From a virus, in IMG/VR virus record IMGVR_UViG_3300019762_000004, positions 1 through 37,983 of that record: a stretch of 37,983 nucleotides of DNA, one strand, 5' to 3'. Positions 22,711-29,887 of the stretch are shown piece by piece. Each line of letters starts with the position of its first letter. Position 1 is the stretch's first letter. The notes beneath the pieces were generated by a model. The model was given only the letters and a program-made list of their open reading frames with translations, was not told the DNA's origin and ran no database searches. Position numbers and translations under genes: made by a program.

Positions 22711-23137
22711 ATGGAAAAGCGGAGCAGTCACAGGTCAGGCTTTTGAAAAAGAGTTTGACTTATGGCTAAATACCGCAAATATAACGTTTTACAGCGACGA
22801 TACACTTTCTACTGGGAAACGTAGAAGAAAAGATATAAAATGCGACAGAAGGCTAATAATTGGCGATAAAGAGGTATTTGTAGAGTTAAAGTCTACTACA
22901 TCAAAAGTAAACATCACTTATAAGCTATATAATGATGGTAGACAGTGGAAACTAAAGTTTCATCAGATAGTAAAGATGGACTGGTTAATCATCAACTACC
23001 ATGATGTAAATGAGACTTACGCAATTACTAAACGTGGCTTTCTACAGTTTGCAGCAAGTGTCAAAAAAAACAGTATTAGTTATAAGGACGTTAAGAATAT
23101 AGGCAAGATTATAGAAGGGATGGAATGGATAAAATGA
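22697..23137 (+). CDS. PD-(D/E)XK nuclease, Holliday-junction-resolvase-like (146 aa)
   Basis: ATG 22697 (MPRNKWKSGAVTG) is chosen because GAAGG lies eight bases before it; it overlaps the annealing-protein gene. Motifs of a PD-(D/E)XK fold are visible: an early E in GQAFEKEF, D in RKDIKCDRRL, and the central VFVELKSTT (E-x-K), followed by KFHQIVKMDWLIINYHD, reminiscent of RecU-like resolvases. It would cut branched intermediates made by the annealing protein. The exact substrate (junctions, flaps) is inferred. Confidence 0.7.
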   Translation: MPRNKWKSGAVTGQAFEKEFDLWLNTANITFYSDDTLSTGKRRRKDIKCDRRLIIGDKEVFVELKSTTSKVNITYKLYNDGRQWKLKFHQIVKMDWLIINYHDVNETYAITKRGFLQFAASVKKNSISYKDVKNIGKIIEGMEWIK

Positions 23138-23325
23138 AAGAGTTAAGTGCAACAACTTTAAGCAATCCTATCGAAATGTACAGGCAAGGGTTTTTAGATG
23201 GTCAAGAATCATATAAAAAGCTTTATGACGAAGCCGTTAAGATGGCAGAATTACAAGTACCTAAATATATAGTAGTTACACAAGAACAGTTCGACAAAAT
23301 TAAAAGACAAGACAACCTAGTATAG
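23125..23325 (+). CDS. Small hypothetical protein (66 aa)
   Basis: It overlaps the nuclease stop by 13 bases; ATG 23125 follows GAAGGG and ATG 23134 is an alternative. Helical (IEMYRQGFLDGQESYKKLYD) with a central strand (KYIVVTQEQFDKI). No family is recognised. It is part of the recombination operon. Confidence 0.55.
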   Translation: MDKMKELSATTLSNPIEMYRQGFLDGQESYKKLYDEAVKMAELQVPKYIVVTQEQFDKIKRQDNLV

Positions 23326-23340
23326 ATAGGAGTGATACTA

Positions 23341-23592
23341 TTGACTCTTATAGTAAAACGAGTCAAGGATGGTTGGATAGTATGTAGGAGCGGTAGCTGT
23401 AAACATAGTCACTTTAGAAGTAAATCGGCTGCGGTAAATCTTAAACAATTATTAATCAAAGGGATCATGCCTAAATCTCCATACTATTTAGAATCAGCTA
23501 GAAGGTTATTGACAGAAGATGAATTTAAATATTTAAAAGTTGAACACAAGCAAAAGTATGTGAATAGAGGTGGTTATGGGAAAAGAACATAA
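23341..23592 (+). CDS. Hypothetical basic protein with TTG start (83 aa)
   Basis: The likely start is TTG 23341, eight bases after AGGAG; a GTG at 23332 is too close to that site. It opens LIVKRVKDGWIVCRSGSCKH and is basic throughout (KSAAVNLKQLLIKG; EHKQKYVNRGGYGKR), so nucleic-acid binding is possible. It overlaps the HNH-like gene by 17 bases. Confidence 0.5.
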   Translation: MTLIVKRVKDGWIVCRSGSCKHSHFRSKSAAVNLKQLLIKGIMPKSPYYLESARRLLTEDEFKYLKVEHKQKYVNRGGYGKRT

Positions 23593-23866
23593 AAGTATAA
23601 AAAGTATTTACAGGGATTACGAGGATTGGGAGCTTGAATATCTAGAAGCTCATGAGCCAATTAAAGGAAATCCCAACAGAAGATTATCAATCGAACGTGG
23701 CATGTTTATGTATATCACATCAGAAGAACATCATAGATTACATCATACAGACGAAGGACAGGCACTTGATGAGCAGTACAAAAAAGAAATGCAATTACTA
23801 TGCATGGAAGCTCATAACATGACAGAGGATGAATTTAGAGAAGTATTCAAGATTAGTTATTTATAG
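23576..23866 (+). CDS. HNH-like phage nuclease/recombination protein (96 aa)
   Basis: ATG 23576 follows AGAGG. The protein matches a family of small phage proteins with HxIxGxxNRxxS...HH (here HEPIKGNPNRRLSIERGM, then TSEEHHRLHHT) and an acidic helical end (HNMTEDEFREVF). Those proteins resemble treble-clef HNH nucleases, and the paired His residues (HHRLHH) would bind metal, although the usual Cys pairs are missing. It lies in the recombination operon. Catalytic activity is inferred. Confidence 0.6.
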   Translation: MGKEHKSIKSIYRDYEDWELEYLEAHEPIKGNPNRRLSIERGMFMYITSEEHHRLHHTDEGQALDEQYKKEMQLLCMEAHNMTEDEFREVFKISYL

Positions 23867-23874
23867 GAGGTATT

Positions 23875-24222
23875 ATGGAAGTTAAATGTCAATACTGCGG
23901 AGAGGTTGCAGAATACGTAGATAGCAAAATAATATATGGCAAGTCTTATGGAATGATTTACTTGTGCAAACCTTGTAGAGCTTACGTTGGAGTACACAAA
24001 GGAACTGACAAGCCTCTCGGTATATTGGCCAACGCGCAATTGAGAGAGTGGAAAAAGAAAGCCCATGCTAGTTTTGATAAATTATGGAACAACAGAAAAG
24101 AAAGAAGGAAAATGTATAAATGGTTATCGGTTAAAATGGGTAAGGATGAAAAAGACACTCATATAGGAATGTTTAGCGTTGAAGAATGTATGCAAGTAGT
24201 AGAAATATGTGAAGGTGATTAA
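23875..24222 (+). CDS. DUF3268-type zinc-finger protein (115 aa)
   Basis: It has an AGGAGG leader and fits the family closely: CQYCGEVAEYVDSKIIYG (5-8 Cys pair), CKPC (31-34), then RAYVGVHKGTDKPLG and ANAQLREWKKKAHASFDKLW. The family (DUF3268, zinc-finger-containing) is common in Gram-positive phages and may bind DNA; its function is unknown. The recombination-gene setting fits a DNA-related job. Confidence 0.82.
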   Translation: MEVKCQYCGEVAEYVDSKIIYGKSYGMIYLCKPCRAYVGVHKGTDKPLGILANAQLREWKKKAHASFDKLWNNRKERRKMYKWLSVKMGKDEKDTHIGMFSVEECMQVVEICEGD

Positions 24223-24294
24223 ATGAAGCTAACAACTAAACAACTAACCCTATCAGGCAACAAGCTAACAATAGAGTTACCCACAAACAACTAA
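24223..24294 (+). CDS. Possible 23-residue peptide
   Basis: ATG 24223 abuts the preceding stop and follows AAGGTGAT, and the frame (MKLTTKQLTLSGNKLTIELP) looks like a real beta-hairpin peptide. The DNA is full of AACTAA repeats, so composition may mislead. It may be a translated leader for the next gene or just a chance frame. Confidence 0.3.
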   Translation: MKLTTKQLTLSGNKLTIELPTNN

Positions 24295-24327
24295 CAGCTG
24301 TTAATAACTTAAAAAAGAGGTGATGAA

Positions 24328-24696
24328 GTGGCATTATTTGACGATCATCAGATAAGAGAAAATTTATTAAAAGAGTTAGACAATGCAATTAAAATTAAAA
24401 GAGAACGTGGCCAACAGTTAGCACATAAAGAATTTGAGTATAGAGTAGCACTTACAAAAGCTATGGCTGAAGGAATGATAAACGGAATCAAAGAACTAGA
24501 TATTATAAAGCCAGTGGCAGCAACTGCGGTATACGATTTGTGTAGAGGTATACCACATGTAGCAAAATTAAGGTCAGAGAGAGATTCTTTCAAAGTGTTG
24601 AGTGAAACTGTGCAAGAACACATTTATGCGCTTAAAACTAAAATAAGAATCATTGACAGTGATATACAAAATACTATCAATAGAGGTGTAAGCTAA
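24328..24696 (+). CDS. Conserved phage coiled-coil protein (122 aa, GTG start)
   Basis: GTG 24328 follows AAGAGGTGATGAA. The pattern is one I recognise from many Gram-positive phages: a helical start with KRERGQQLAHKEFEYRVALT, a middle with YDLCRGIPHVAKLRSERDSF, then a second helix (YALKTKIRIIDSDIQNTI). Function is unknown. It overlaps the next gene through TAATG. Confidence 0.65.
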   Translation: MALFDDHQIRENLLKELDNAIKIKRERGQQLAHKEFEYRVALTKAMAEGMINGIKELDIIKPVAATAVYDLCRGIPHVAKLRSERDSFKVLSETVQEHIYALKTKIRIIDSDIQNTINRGVS

Positions 24697-24827
24697 TGAG
24701 TAAAGACCCTATAATACTAGAGCTACAAAAGTCTGAACAATGCAGAAAGTGCGCTAGATCAGAATGTAAAATAAATAAACCCGACCATGAGCCGTGCTTA
24801 GGCTTTAAAGAAAAGGAAGTGGAATAA
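24696..24827 (+). CDS. Small Cys-rich protein (43 aa)
   Basis: TAATG overlaps join it to the genes on both sides. Four cysteines (CRKC at 16-19, C24, C34) suit one zinc site. It is a short hydrophilic protein with no recognised family. Its size and spacing are typical of this early operon. Confidence 0.5.
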   Translation: MSKDPIILELQKSEQCRKCARSECKINKPDHEPCLGFKEKEVE

Positions 24828-24970
24828 TGGAAGGTATGACAAAAGAGGAATTTGTTGATAGAATGATGAAAGAACGCTTTATGAAGAAGGAAAAGGCTAG
24901 CCAAATGTCAAAAAGTTTTATAATTGATAGATGTATGGAAAGCAAGTACAAAGGCAGACGTAGAAAATAG
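24827..24970 (+). CDS. Small basic helical protein (47 aa)
   Basis: Translation is coupled by TAATG. The frame is Met/Lys-rich and helical (TKEEFVDRMMKERFMKKEKA) with a basic end (KYKGRRRK). It could be a small DNA-binding or modulator protein. It is the last gene before the 206-base control region ahead of the repressor. Confidence 0.5.
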   Translation: MEGMTKEEFVDRMMKERFMKKEKASQMSKSFIIDRCMESKYKGRRRK

Positions 24971-25102
24971 TCGCACACGCTATTATAAGTGTGCATGAAG
25001 TTTCTCTTTGGAAGGTTTTGTGGAATCTCCATAACTTAACAGATGAATAATTCCAGCGAATCTTATTCAGAGAATGCCGTCCTTAATTGGTCGGCTTTTT
25101 AT
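24971..25102 (+). ncRNA. Structured untranslated region, candidate RNA element
   Basis: Between the small basic gene and the repressor lies a run of four possible hairpins: GCACAC/GTGTGC (24973-24994), TTGTGGA/TCCATAA (around 25018-25034), TGAATAA/TTATTCA (25044-25069) and a terminator stem. No reading frame is convincing. It may be a structured 3' end of the early mRNA or a separate small RNA; I see no strong promoter of its own. Confidence 0.3.
25076..25102 (+). terminator. Early-operon terminator
   Basis: The stem GCCG-T-CC/GG-T-CGGC (25076-25082 with 25089-25095, one T-T mismatch) with loop TTAATT and a TTTTT tract would end the early transcript before the repressor promoter. Confidence 0.7.
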
Positions 25103-25119
25103 TGCAAATAAAGTTGCTA

Positions 25120-25154
25120 AAAGTGTTGACATTCCACTTTAAAAGGTATAGTAT
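25120..25154 (+). promoter_or_regulatory. Repressor promoter overlapped by an inverted-repeat operator
   Basis: A perfect -35 TTGACA (25126-25131) lies within the loop of AAAGTG-9-CACTTT (25120-25140). The -10 is TAGTAT at 17 bases or TATAGT at 15. A repressor dimer on the palindrome would cover the -35, so the downstream XRE protein probably controls its own promoter. Confidence 0.7.
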
Positions 25155-25177
25155 TATTATTAGGAGGTGAACAAACA

Positions 25178-25378
25178 ATGTTAAACATGAAAATAGCAAG
25201 GCTTAAAAAAGGTTTAAATCAATCTGAATTGGCAGAATTGGTAGGAGTGCAATCCAAGATAATCAGCAGATACGAAACTGGCGTTAATTATCCTACCGTA
25301 GATACATTGCTTAAGATTTCAGAAGCACTTAATGTTTCCGTGGACTACTTACTAGGAATAACAGACAAGGAGAGATAA
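25178..25378 (+). CDS. XRE-family (Cro/CI-like) repressor (66 aa)
   Basis: The protein is a single HTH_3 domain: LNMKIARLKKGLNQSELAEL, then VQSKIISRYETGVNYPTVDT and LLKISEALNVSVDYLLGI. It lacks a dimerisation or cleavage domain, so it resembles short Cro-like or Gram-positive plasmid/phage repressors and is unlikely to be RecA-cleaved. It follows the operator promoter with AGGAGG and is one base before the replication initiator, so it probably controls phage replication directly. Confidence 0.88.
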   Translation: MLNMKIARLKKGLNQSELAELVGVQSKIISRYETGVNYPTVDTLLKISEALNVSVDYLLGITDKER

Positions 25379-25379
25379 C

Positions 25380-26081
25380 TTGAAAGACACAGGATGGATA
25401 AAACTTCATAGATCAATAACTGATAGTTTTGTTTTCGACAATCCTGATAGGCTAAAATTTTGGGTATGGTGCTTATGCAAGGCCAGTCATAAAGACAGAA
25501 AACAAACTGTAGGGTTACAAGAAATCGAGTTAAAAAAAGGACAATTTATATTCGGAAGAAAGAAAGCTTCTGCTGAATTAAATATGGACGAAAACAAGAT
25601 TTATCGATTGAGCAAAACGTTTCAAAAGCGCGAGAAGATAGTGGTTAAATCGAACAACAAATATTCTCTTGTAACTGTTGTAAATTGGGAGTTCTACCAA
25701 GGAGAACGACAACAAAGTGAACAGCTAACCGACAACAAACCGACAACAAACCGACAACAAACCGACACAAACAAGAATGTAAAGAATATAAAGAATGAAA
25801 AAATAATACTATGGGGATTGGTTGAAGATTGCTCAAAAGATTTAGTTAGAGCTTACAAGGATTTTAATATAATGAGAAATTCAATCAAGAAGCCACTGAC
25901 CAAAAGAGCGCTTGCCGGCATAATAAAAAAAGTTGATAATTTCGCTGATAATGAAAGCGACAAGATAAAAATACTTGAAAATTCAATAGAGCATTCATGG
26001 CAAACAGTGTACGAATTAAAAATGTCGACCTCAAAAGAATCACTTAGTGTTGTGGTTGCTCCGAAAGGGTGGTGTGAATGA
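25380..26081 (+). CDS. Phage replisome organizer, DnaD-like initiator (233 aa)
   Basis: TTG 25380 follows AAGGAG and is the likely start. Residues 1-105 match the N-terminal domain of Gram-positive phage replisome organizers (TGWIKLHRSITDSFVFDNPD; a winged helix with ASAELNMDENKIYRLSKTFQ). Residues 110-140 form a Thr/Asn/Gln linker encoded by tandem DNA repeats. The C-terminal part is helical and DnaD-like. It would bind the repeats inside its own gene, open DNA and load the helicase coded immediately downstream (ATGA overlap). Confidence 0.8.
   Translation: MKDTGWIKLHRSITDSFVFDNPDRLKFWVWCLCKASHKDRKQTVGLQEIELKKGQFIFGRKKASAELNMDENKIYRLSKTFQKREKIVVKSNNKYSLVTVVNWEFYQGERQQSEQLTDNKPTTNRQQTDTNKNVKNIKNEKIILWGLVEDCSKDLVRAYKDFNIMRNSIKKPLTKRALAGIIKKVDNFADNESDKIKILENSIEHSWQTVYELKMSTSKESLSVVVAPKGWCE
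25706..25771. repeat. Tandem 11-bp iterons within the initiator gene: candidate phage origin
   Basis: ACCGACAACAA occurs three times exactly and back to back (25728-25760), with a one-base-deleted fourth copy (25761-25771) and a diverged copy at 25706-25715. Because 11 is not a multiple of three, the encoded peptide is not repetitive, so selection acts on the DNA. A very A-rich stretch follows (AAGAATGTAAAGAATATAAA, from 25772), like an unwinding element. Origins in this position are known for Gram-positive phage initiators. Confidence 0.75.
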
Positions 26082-27349
26082 GATTATATCCACAAGATAT
26101 AAAAGCAGAACAAGCATTAATAAGTTCAATGATACTTGACAATAGAATTATTGACGACGTTTTAAGCAAAATTACAAGCGATTATTTTTCAAGAATGGAT
26201 CACCAAGCTATATTTGAGAACATTCAAATACTAAGAGACAATAGAGTATCGATTGATTTGATTACATTGTCTGATAAATTGCCTAATAACAGTCATTACA
26301 TTTCAGAAATTACAACAGAGTTTTATACTGTTTACAACTACAATCATTATTTGGATATAATCGTAGACAAATATGAGTTAAGACAATTAGCTGAATATTC
26401 TAGCGAAATAATAAGAAGGATAGAGGAATCTGACGAGCCTAAAGAATATGCTCAAACACATGAATTTGATTTTAGAAAGTCGGATGAAATCAATCCAAGC
26501 ATGGCATTAGTAGCATTTGAAGAACTTGAATACATGAGAGAGATGCACGAAAGCAAAAAACCAAAAGGATTAAAAACTGGATTCAATGATTTGGATTATC
26601 TGCTTGATGGGTTAAAAGATGGTGATTTAATAACTATTGGGGCTAGGCCATCTATGGGAAAATCAACATTAGCAGTAAACATTATCAACAATATTGCTAA
26701 AAGTGGCAAGGTGGTGCAGATGTTTAGTTTGGAAATGAACAAGCGAAAACTTATGCAAAGAATGGCTTTCAGTTTGGCTAGAGTAAGCATGAGAAATTAT
26801 AAAAATAAATGTGTATCAGAATCTCAATGGAGTAAGATTACAAACGCTGTGGCAGATATATCAAATCAAAAGATATTTGTGCATGAAGAAAGCGTGAATG
26901 TATTGCAAATTAAAAGCAAAGCTAAAAGGTTGAAGAAAAAGCATGGTTTAGATTTGTTAGTGATAGATCATTTAGGATTATTAGATGATTCGAAGAAACA
27001 TAATTCAGAAAATGACAAGATAGGATTTGAAACAAAGACTTTAAAGAGGTTAGCTGGTGAATTAAATTGCCCGATAATAATACTTTCTCAATTATCTAGG
27101 GCTATAGAACAAAGACCGATAGAACATAGGCGACCACAATTATCCGATTTAAGAAACAGCGGAAATATAGAGCAAGATTCTGATGTGGTAATGTTTTTAT
27201 TTAGAGATGAATATTATACTAAAGAAGAAACAAAAAAGCCTGGAATTGGCGAAGTAATAATAGCAAAAAATAGAGATGGGGAATTAGGAGTAGTTGAACT
27301 TGCGTTCTTTGGAGAAATGACTAGATTCGAAAACTTATCAAGAGGATAG
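26078..27349 (+). CDS. DnaB-like replicative helicase
   Basis: The 423-residue protein has the DnaB N-domain (DIKAEQALISSMILDNRIID) and RecA-like core. Walker A is GARPSMGKST (188-197), Walker B LLVID (293-297), followed by the QLSRAIEQRP motif and LSDLRNSGNIEQDSDVVMFL. It would unwind phage DNA at the fork. It overlaps the initiator stop as ATGA, the standard initiator-helicase pair, which suggests theta-type replication independent of RepA. It is slightly shorter than cellular DnaB, as usual for phages. Confidence 0.93.
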   Translation: MRLYPQDIKAEQALISSMILDNRIIDDVLSKITSDYFSRMDHQAIFENIQILRDNRVSIDLITLSDKLPNNSHYISEITTEFYTVYNYNHYLDIIVDKYELRQLAEYSSEIIRRIEESDEPKEYAQTHEFDFRKSDEINPSMALVAFEELEYMREMHESKKPKGLKTGFNDLDYLLDGLKDGDLITIGARPSMGKSTLAVNIINNIAKSGKVVQMFSLEMNKRKLMQRMAFSLARVSMRNYKNKCVSESQWSKITNAVADISNQKIFVHEESVNVLQIKSKAKRLKKKHGLDLLVIDHLGLLDDSKKHNSENDKIGFETKTLKRLAGELNCPIIILSQLSRAIEQRPIEHRRPQLSDLRNSGNIEQDSDVVMFLFRDEYYTKEETKKPGIGEVIIAKNRDGELGVVELAFFGEMTRFENLSRG

Positions 27350-27364
27350 TTTAGGGGTGACGAA

Positions 27365-27634
27365 ATGGTAAGCAGAAGTATTAAGCTATTAGTCTTAGAT
27401 TTAATGATAAAGCAAAACATTAATCATAGACCTAGTTTAGTGGGAGTATCAAGAGAAGTTGAGCTAAAAATATCAAAAGCTGGCGGGATTAAAAACATCT
27501 GCAAGGAGCTTAATATACCTAGCAGACTAGAATTAGATTCAGTCTTAGAACGTGGCAGACAAGCAATTGCAGATAGAGAGGAACAGGCGCACCTACAGAA
27601 TGTTAGAGAAGCACATAGGAACGATATATATTAG
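27365..27634 (+). CDS. Hypothetical protein after the helicase (89 aa)
   Basis: ATG 27365 follows AGGGGTG. Helical, with a middle that reads like a small HTH (SREVELKISKAGGIKNICKE; ELNIPSRLELDSVLERG). The second half is charged. A DNA-binding or replication-accessory role is plausible from position only. No family is named. Confidence 0.55.
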   Translation: MVSRSIKLLVLDLMIKQNINHRPSLVGVSREVELKISKAGGIKNICKELNIPSRLELDSVLERGRQAIADREEQAHLQNVREAHRNDIY

Positions 27635-27650
27635 AGAGTGAGGTTAATGG

Positions 27651-27851
27651 ATGAATAACATGAGTGATGGTAAAAGTGATGGGTTAATATTTATGTATGT
27701 CAGAGATGGCGTCATATATCCAATTGCAGTTAAAAAAGAAAATTTAGAAATGATTGATTTAATGATACCTACGATGATTGGTGAAATAAAAGTTGTAACG
27801 TGCAAACCTCAAGGGAATTTAGTAAAGATTAGGGGTGGGAATGATGAATAA
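27651..27851 (+). CDS. Small hypothetical protein (66 aa)
   Basis: GAGAGTGAGG lies before ATG 27651. Beta-rich (GLIFMYVRDGVIYPIAVKKE; GEIKVVTCKPQGNLVKI), probably a compact barrel. It precedes YopX with overlap. Function is unknown. Confidence 0.55.
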   Translation: MNNMSDGKSDGLIFMYVRDGVIYPIAVKKENLEMIDLMIPTMIGEIKVVTCKPQGNLVKIRGGNDE

Positions 27852-28278
27852 ACATATATGCAAGGCTAAAAGAGTGGACAACGGGGGATGGGTAGAGGGT
27901 TTAATAAGTTACATTGATGAAAGTCATTGTTTAATACATAAAAACGAAAAAGGATTTTGTAGTTTTGTAGCACAAAACAATACAAGGATGATAACTCAAC
28001 CCAGTATAGAAGTTGATCCTAACACAGTATGCAGATACACAGGAAAAGAAAATGTATTTGAAGGCGATTATTTTATTTCAGAAGATTATGATGATGCCTA
28101 TTGTATAATATCGTACAACGAAGAATATTTTACGTGGGAAGTGGGTGTATGTGATGAACGTGTTTGCATTATGAATAAAGATACTCCGATAGGGTTTGGA
28201 GAGCCACTTAGTGAATGGAATGGTGCAATATTAAATATACTGGGAAATATCTATGATAGCGAGGTAACCAATGAATAA
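27844..28278 (+). CDS. YopX-family protein (144 aa)
   Basis: It shows the family's layout: an opening KHICKAKRVDNGGWVEGLIS, a middle VDPNTVCRYTGKENVFEGDY that corresponds to 'P-T-GQYTGL-D-N-IFEGD', then an SH3/barrel-like end. YopX was named from a Bacillus SPbeta prophage gene; function is unknown. ATG 27844 is preferred on spacing from AGGGGTGG (ATG 27841 possible). It overlaps the next gene by eight bases. Confidence 0.75.
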   Translation: MNKHICKAKRVDNGGWVEGLISYIDESHCLIHKNEKGFCSFVAQNNTRMITQPSIEVDPNTVCRYTGKENVFEGDYFISEDYDDAYCIISYNEEYFTWEVGVCDERVCIMNKDTPIGFGEPLSEWNGAILNILGNIYDSEVTNE

Positions 28279-28621
28279 ACTATACCAAACAGTTAAATAT
28301 TGCAAACAGTTTGAAAACATACCAATGTATGATAGATACGAAAAAGGTTGCAAGAATTGTCATCATACAGAATTATGCGATATATTGCCGTGTATGCCTG
28401 CTGAAATGGATTTGCTAAAGTTGGGTATATTATATCAAGACGAGTGTAAAAGTATTAATACAGAGGAATTACAAGAGGATTATCAAGCATCTGTGGAACT
28501 GGTAAGAAGGTTCGAGAAGGATTCGGAGAAGTTGGGCAAGATTAAAGACGTATTAGTCAATAGGAATTATGATTTACCTGTTGAAAGGTTGAATAAGATT
28601 GGGAAGATTGTGGGGGAGTAG
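28271..28621 (+). CDS. Cys-rich hypothetical protein (116 aa)
   Basis: The first 45 residues hold six cysteines (YCKQFE; GCKNCHHTELCDILPCM), which may bind one or two metals. The rest is helical (EDYQASVELVRRFEKDSEKL). It lies between YopX and a methyltransferase-like gene, all nearly contiguous. No family is recognised. Confidence 0.55.
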   Translation: MNKLYQTVKYCKQFENIPMYDRYEKGCKNCHHTELCDILPCMPAEMDLLKLGILYQDECKSINTEELQEDYQASVELVRRFEKDSEKLGKIKDVLVNRNYDLPVERLNKIGKIVGE

Positions 28622-29323
28622 ATGAAAGTATTAGTATTGTATTCGGGGACACAAGTTCTTGATAATCAATTCAGGGCAAATGGTCATAAAGTGGTAAGTG
28701 TAGAGTTGAATGAAGATTTCACTAAAAAACCATGGAACTTGGAACAATGGACAATTAGCGTCGGAGAATTAAAGATTAAAGAAATAATTAAAAGGCTAGG
28801 AGGTTATCCTGATATTATATGGGCAAGTCCTCTATGTACCACGCATAGCATTGCGGCTATAAGCACACACAGACAAAGCCTTGATAATGGAATTGGGTCT
28901 ACTCAAAAAGAAAGGAAAGACAGCAATGCATTAATCGCCAAAAGCGAGAAAGCTAAATCCCACGATCAATTACTATTAAAAACTCTTATGATTATACAGG
29001 AGTTAAAGCCAAAGTTATATTTTATAGAAAACCCAAGGGGGGGCATGAGAAAAAGTCAGTTAATGAGGGGTGTTATGTATAGATATACTGTAACCTATTG
29101 TTCATATGGAGATATATCGATGAAACCCACTGATATATGGACCAATCATCCTAATCCTAAATTTAAGCCAATGTGTTGGAATGGAAACACAGATTGTCAT
29201 CATCAACCAGCGCCAAGAGGGAGCAAAACAGGCACTCAAGGCAAAAAAGGTAATTTGGAACGATCTAAGATACCATTAGAATTATGTAAACATATTGTAA
29301 ACATATGCGAGGAATTTAGATGA
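28622..29323 (+). CDS. Cytosine-methyltransferase-fold protein, divergent (233 aa)
   Basis: It starts MKVLVLYSGT...VVSVELNEDF (motif I and II of the Rossmann fold), then IIWASPLCTTHS (69-72, C72 in the place of the catalytic Cys of the PCQ motif) and FIENPRGGMR (136-140, motif VI ENV-like). The usual QxRxR motif VIII is not present; instead GDISMKPTDIWTNH occurs. This pattern is common in phage 'DNA methylase' proteins whose activity is unproven. It may modify phage DNA or be a non-catalytic relative. A second, canonical enzyme is coded at 30795. Confidence 0.65.
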   Translation: MKVLVLYSGTQVLDNQFRANGHKVVSVELNEDFTKKPWNLEQWTISVGELKIKEIIKRLGGYPDIIWASPLCTTHSIAAISTHRQSLDNGIGSTQKERKDSNALIAKSEKAKSHDQLLLKTLMIIQELKPKLYFIENPRGGMRKSQLMRGVMYRYTVTYCSYGDISMKPTDIWTNHPNPKFKPMCWNGNTDCHHQPAPRGSKTGTQGKKGNLERSKIPLELCKHIVNICEEFR

Positions 29324-29484
29324 CACTAACACAAGCACTAGCCAACCATGGCTATACGCATCAAAAGTCTAAATCAATAGACGGAAAGCAAGATATATTT
29401 AAAAATGGTGAGTATGTAGGGACATTTAGCAGTAAACAGGCGTGGGATTATTTAAGGAGGAGGCATGTACAAAAAAATAATTGA
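29320..29484 (+). CDS. Small hypothetical protein (54 aa)
   Basis: It overlaps the preceding stop as ATGA and the following gene start by 20 bases. The sequence (LANHGYTHQKSKSIDGKQDI; EYVGTFSSKQAWDYLRRRHV) looks like a small strand-turn-helix protein. Its tail contains the ribosome binding site AAGGAGG of the MazG-like gene, so the two are coupled. Confidence 0.5.
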   Translation: MTLTQALANHGYTHQKSKSIDGKQDIFKNGEYVGTFSSKQAWDYLRRRHVQKNN

Positions 29485-29785
29485 ACACTTTGGAAAAGAA
29501 AATCAAATTGATAAACTAGTTGATGAAGAAATGCAAGAGTTTAGACAGGCCATCATATTATACGCATTAAATCCCTCAAGGTCGCTAATTGATAATGTTA
29601 TAGATGAACTCAATGACTTGACTGTATTAGTTAAACAGTTAGCAATATCAGAAGGATATGAGTATGTGGAGATTAGTGATAAGATGTATGGTGGTCAACT
29701 AATGAAAGTTGATCGGACTGTTAAAATTATTGATGAAATGAAATTGACTGGAAAAAGTTACGAAGAAATAAGAAAAAAATATTAG
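29465..29785 (+). CDS. MazG-like nucleotide pyrophosphohydrolase (106 aa)
   Basis: The all-helical pattern HFGKENQIDKLVDEEMQEFR...NVIDELNDLTVLVKQL matches the phage MazG-like or all-alpha NTP pyrophosphatase fold, with the metal-binding acids in DEEMQEF (about 18-24) and DELND (about 47-51). It would hydrolyse non-canonical or alarmone nucleotides, perhaps easing host starvation responses or supporting base modification. It is followed by a terminator. Confidence 0.72.
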   Translation: MYKKIIEHFGKENQIDKLVDEEMQEFRQAIILYALNPSRSLIDNVIDELNDLTVLVKQLAISEGYEYVEISDKMYGGQLMKVDRTVKIIDEMKLTGKSYEEIRKKY

Positions 29786-29807
29786 CTGCCTATGGTGGCT
29801 TTTATTT
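29785..29807 (+). terminator. Weak terminator after the MazG-like gene
   Basis: GCTGCC/GGTGGC (29785-29790 with 29794-29799, loop TAT, two G-U pairs) is followed by TTTTATTTT. It separates the helicase-linked operon from the Rha gene. Confidence 0.55.
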
Positions 29808-29830
29808 TATTCTAAATATAACCAAAGTTA

Positions 29831-29864
29831 TTGTTGTATTTATTCTTAAAGTATGATAAACTTT
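29831..29864 (+). promoter_or_regulatory. Probable promoter with operator-like inverted repeat ahead of rha
   Basis: AAAGT-7-ACTTT (29848-29864) encloses TATGAT, a -10-like hexamer, with TTGTTG (29831-29836) 15 bases upstream as a poor -35. The half-site AAAGT/ACTTT also ends the palindrome before the XRE gene, though with different spacing. It may be a shared repressor site. Confidence 0.4.
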
Positions 29865-29887
29865 CAATATAAAGGTGGTGAAAAGAA

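Noticed and set aside
24223-24310. AACTAA-rich stretch as a protein-binding repeat array
   Set aside because: The copies are irregular in spacing and sequence and could come from the codon and base composition of a short peptide frame.
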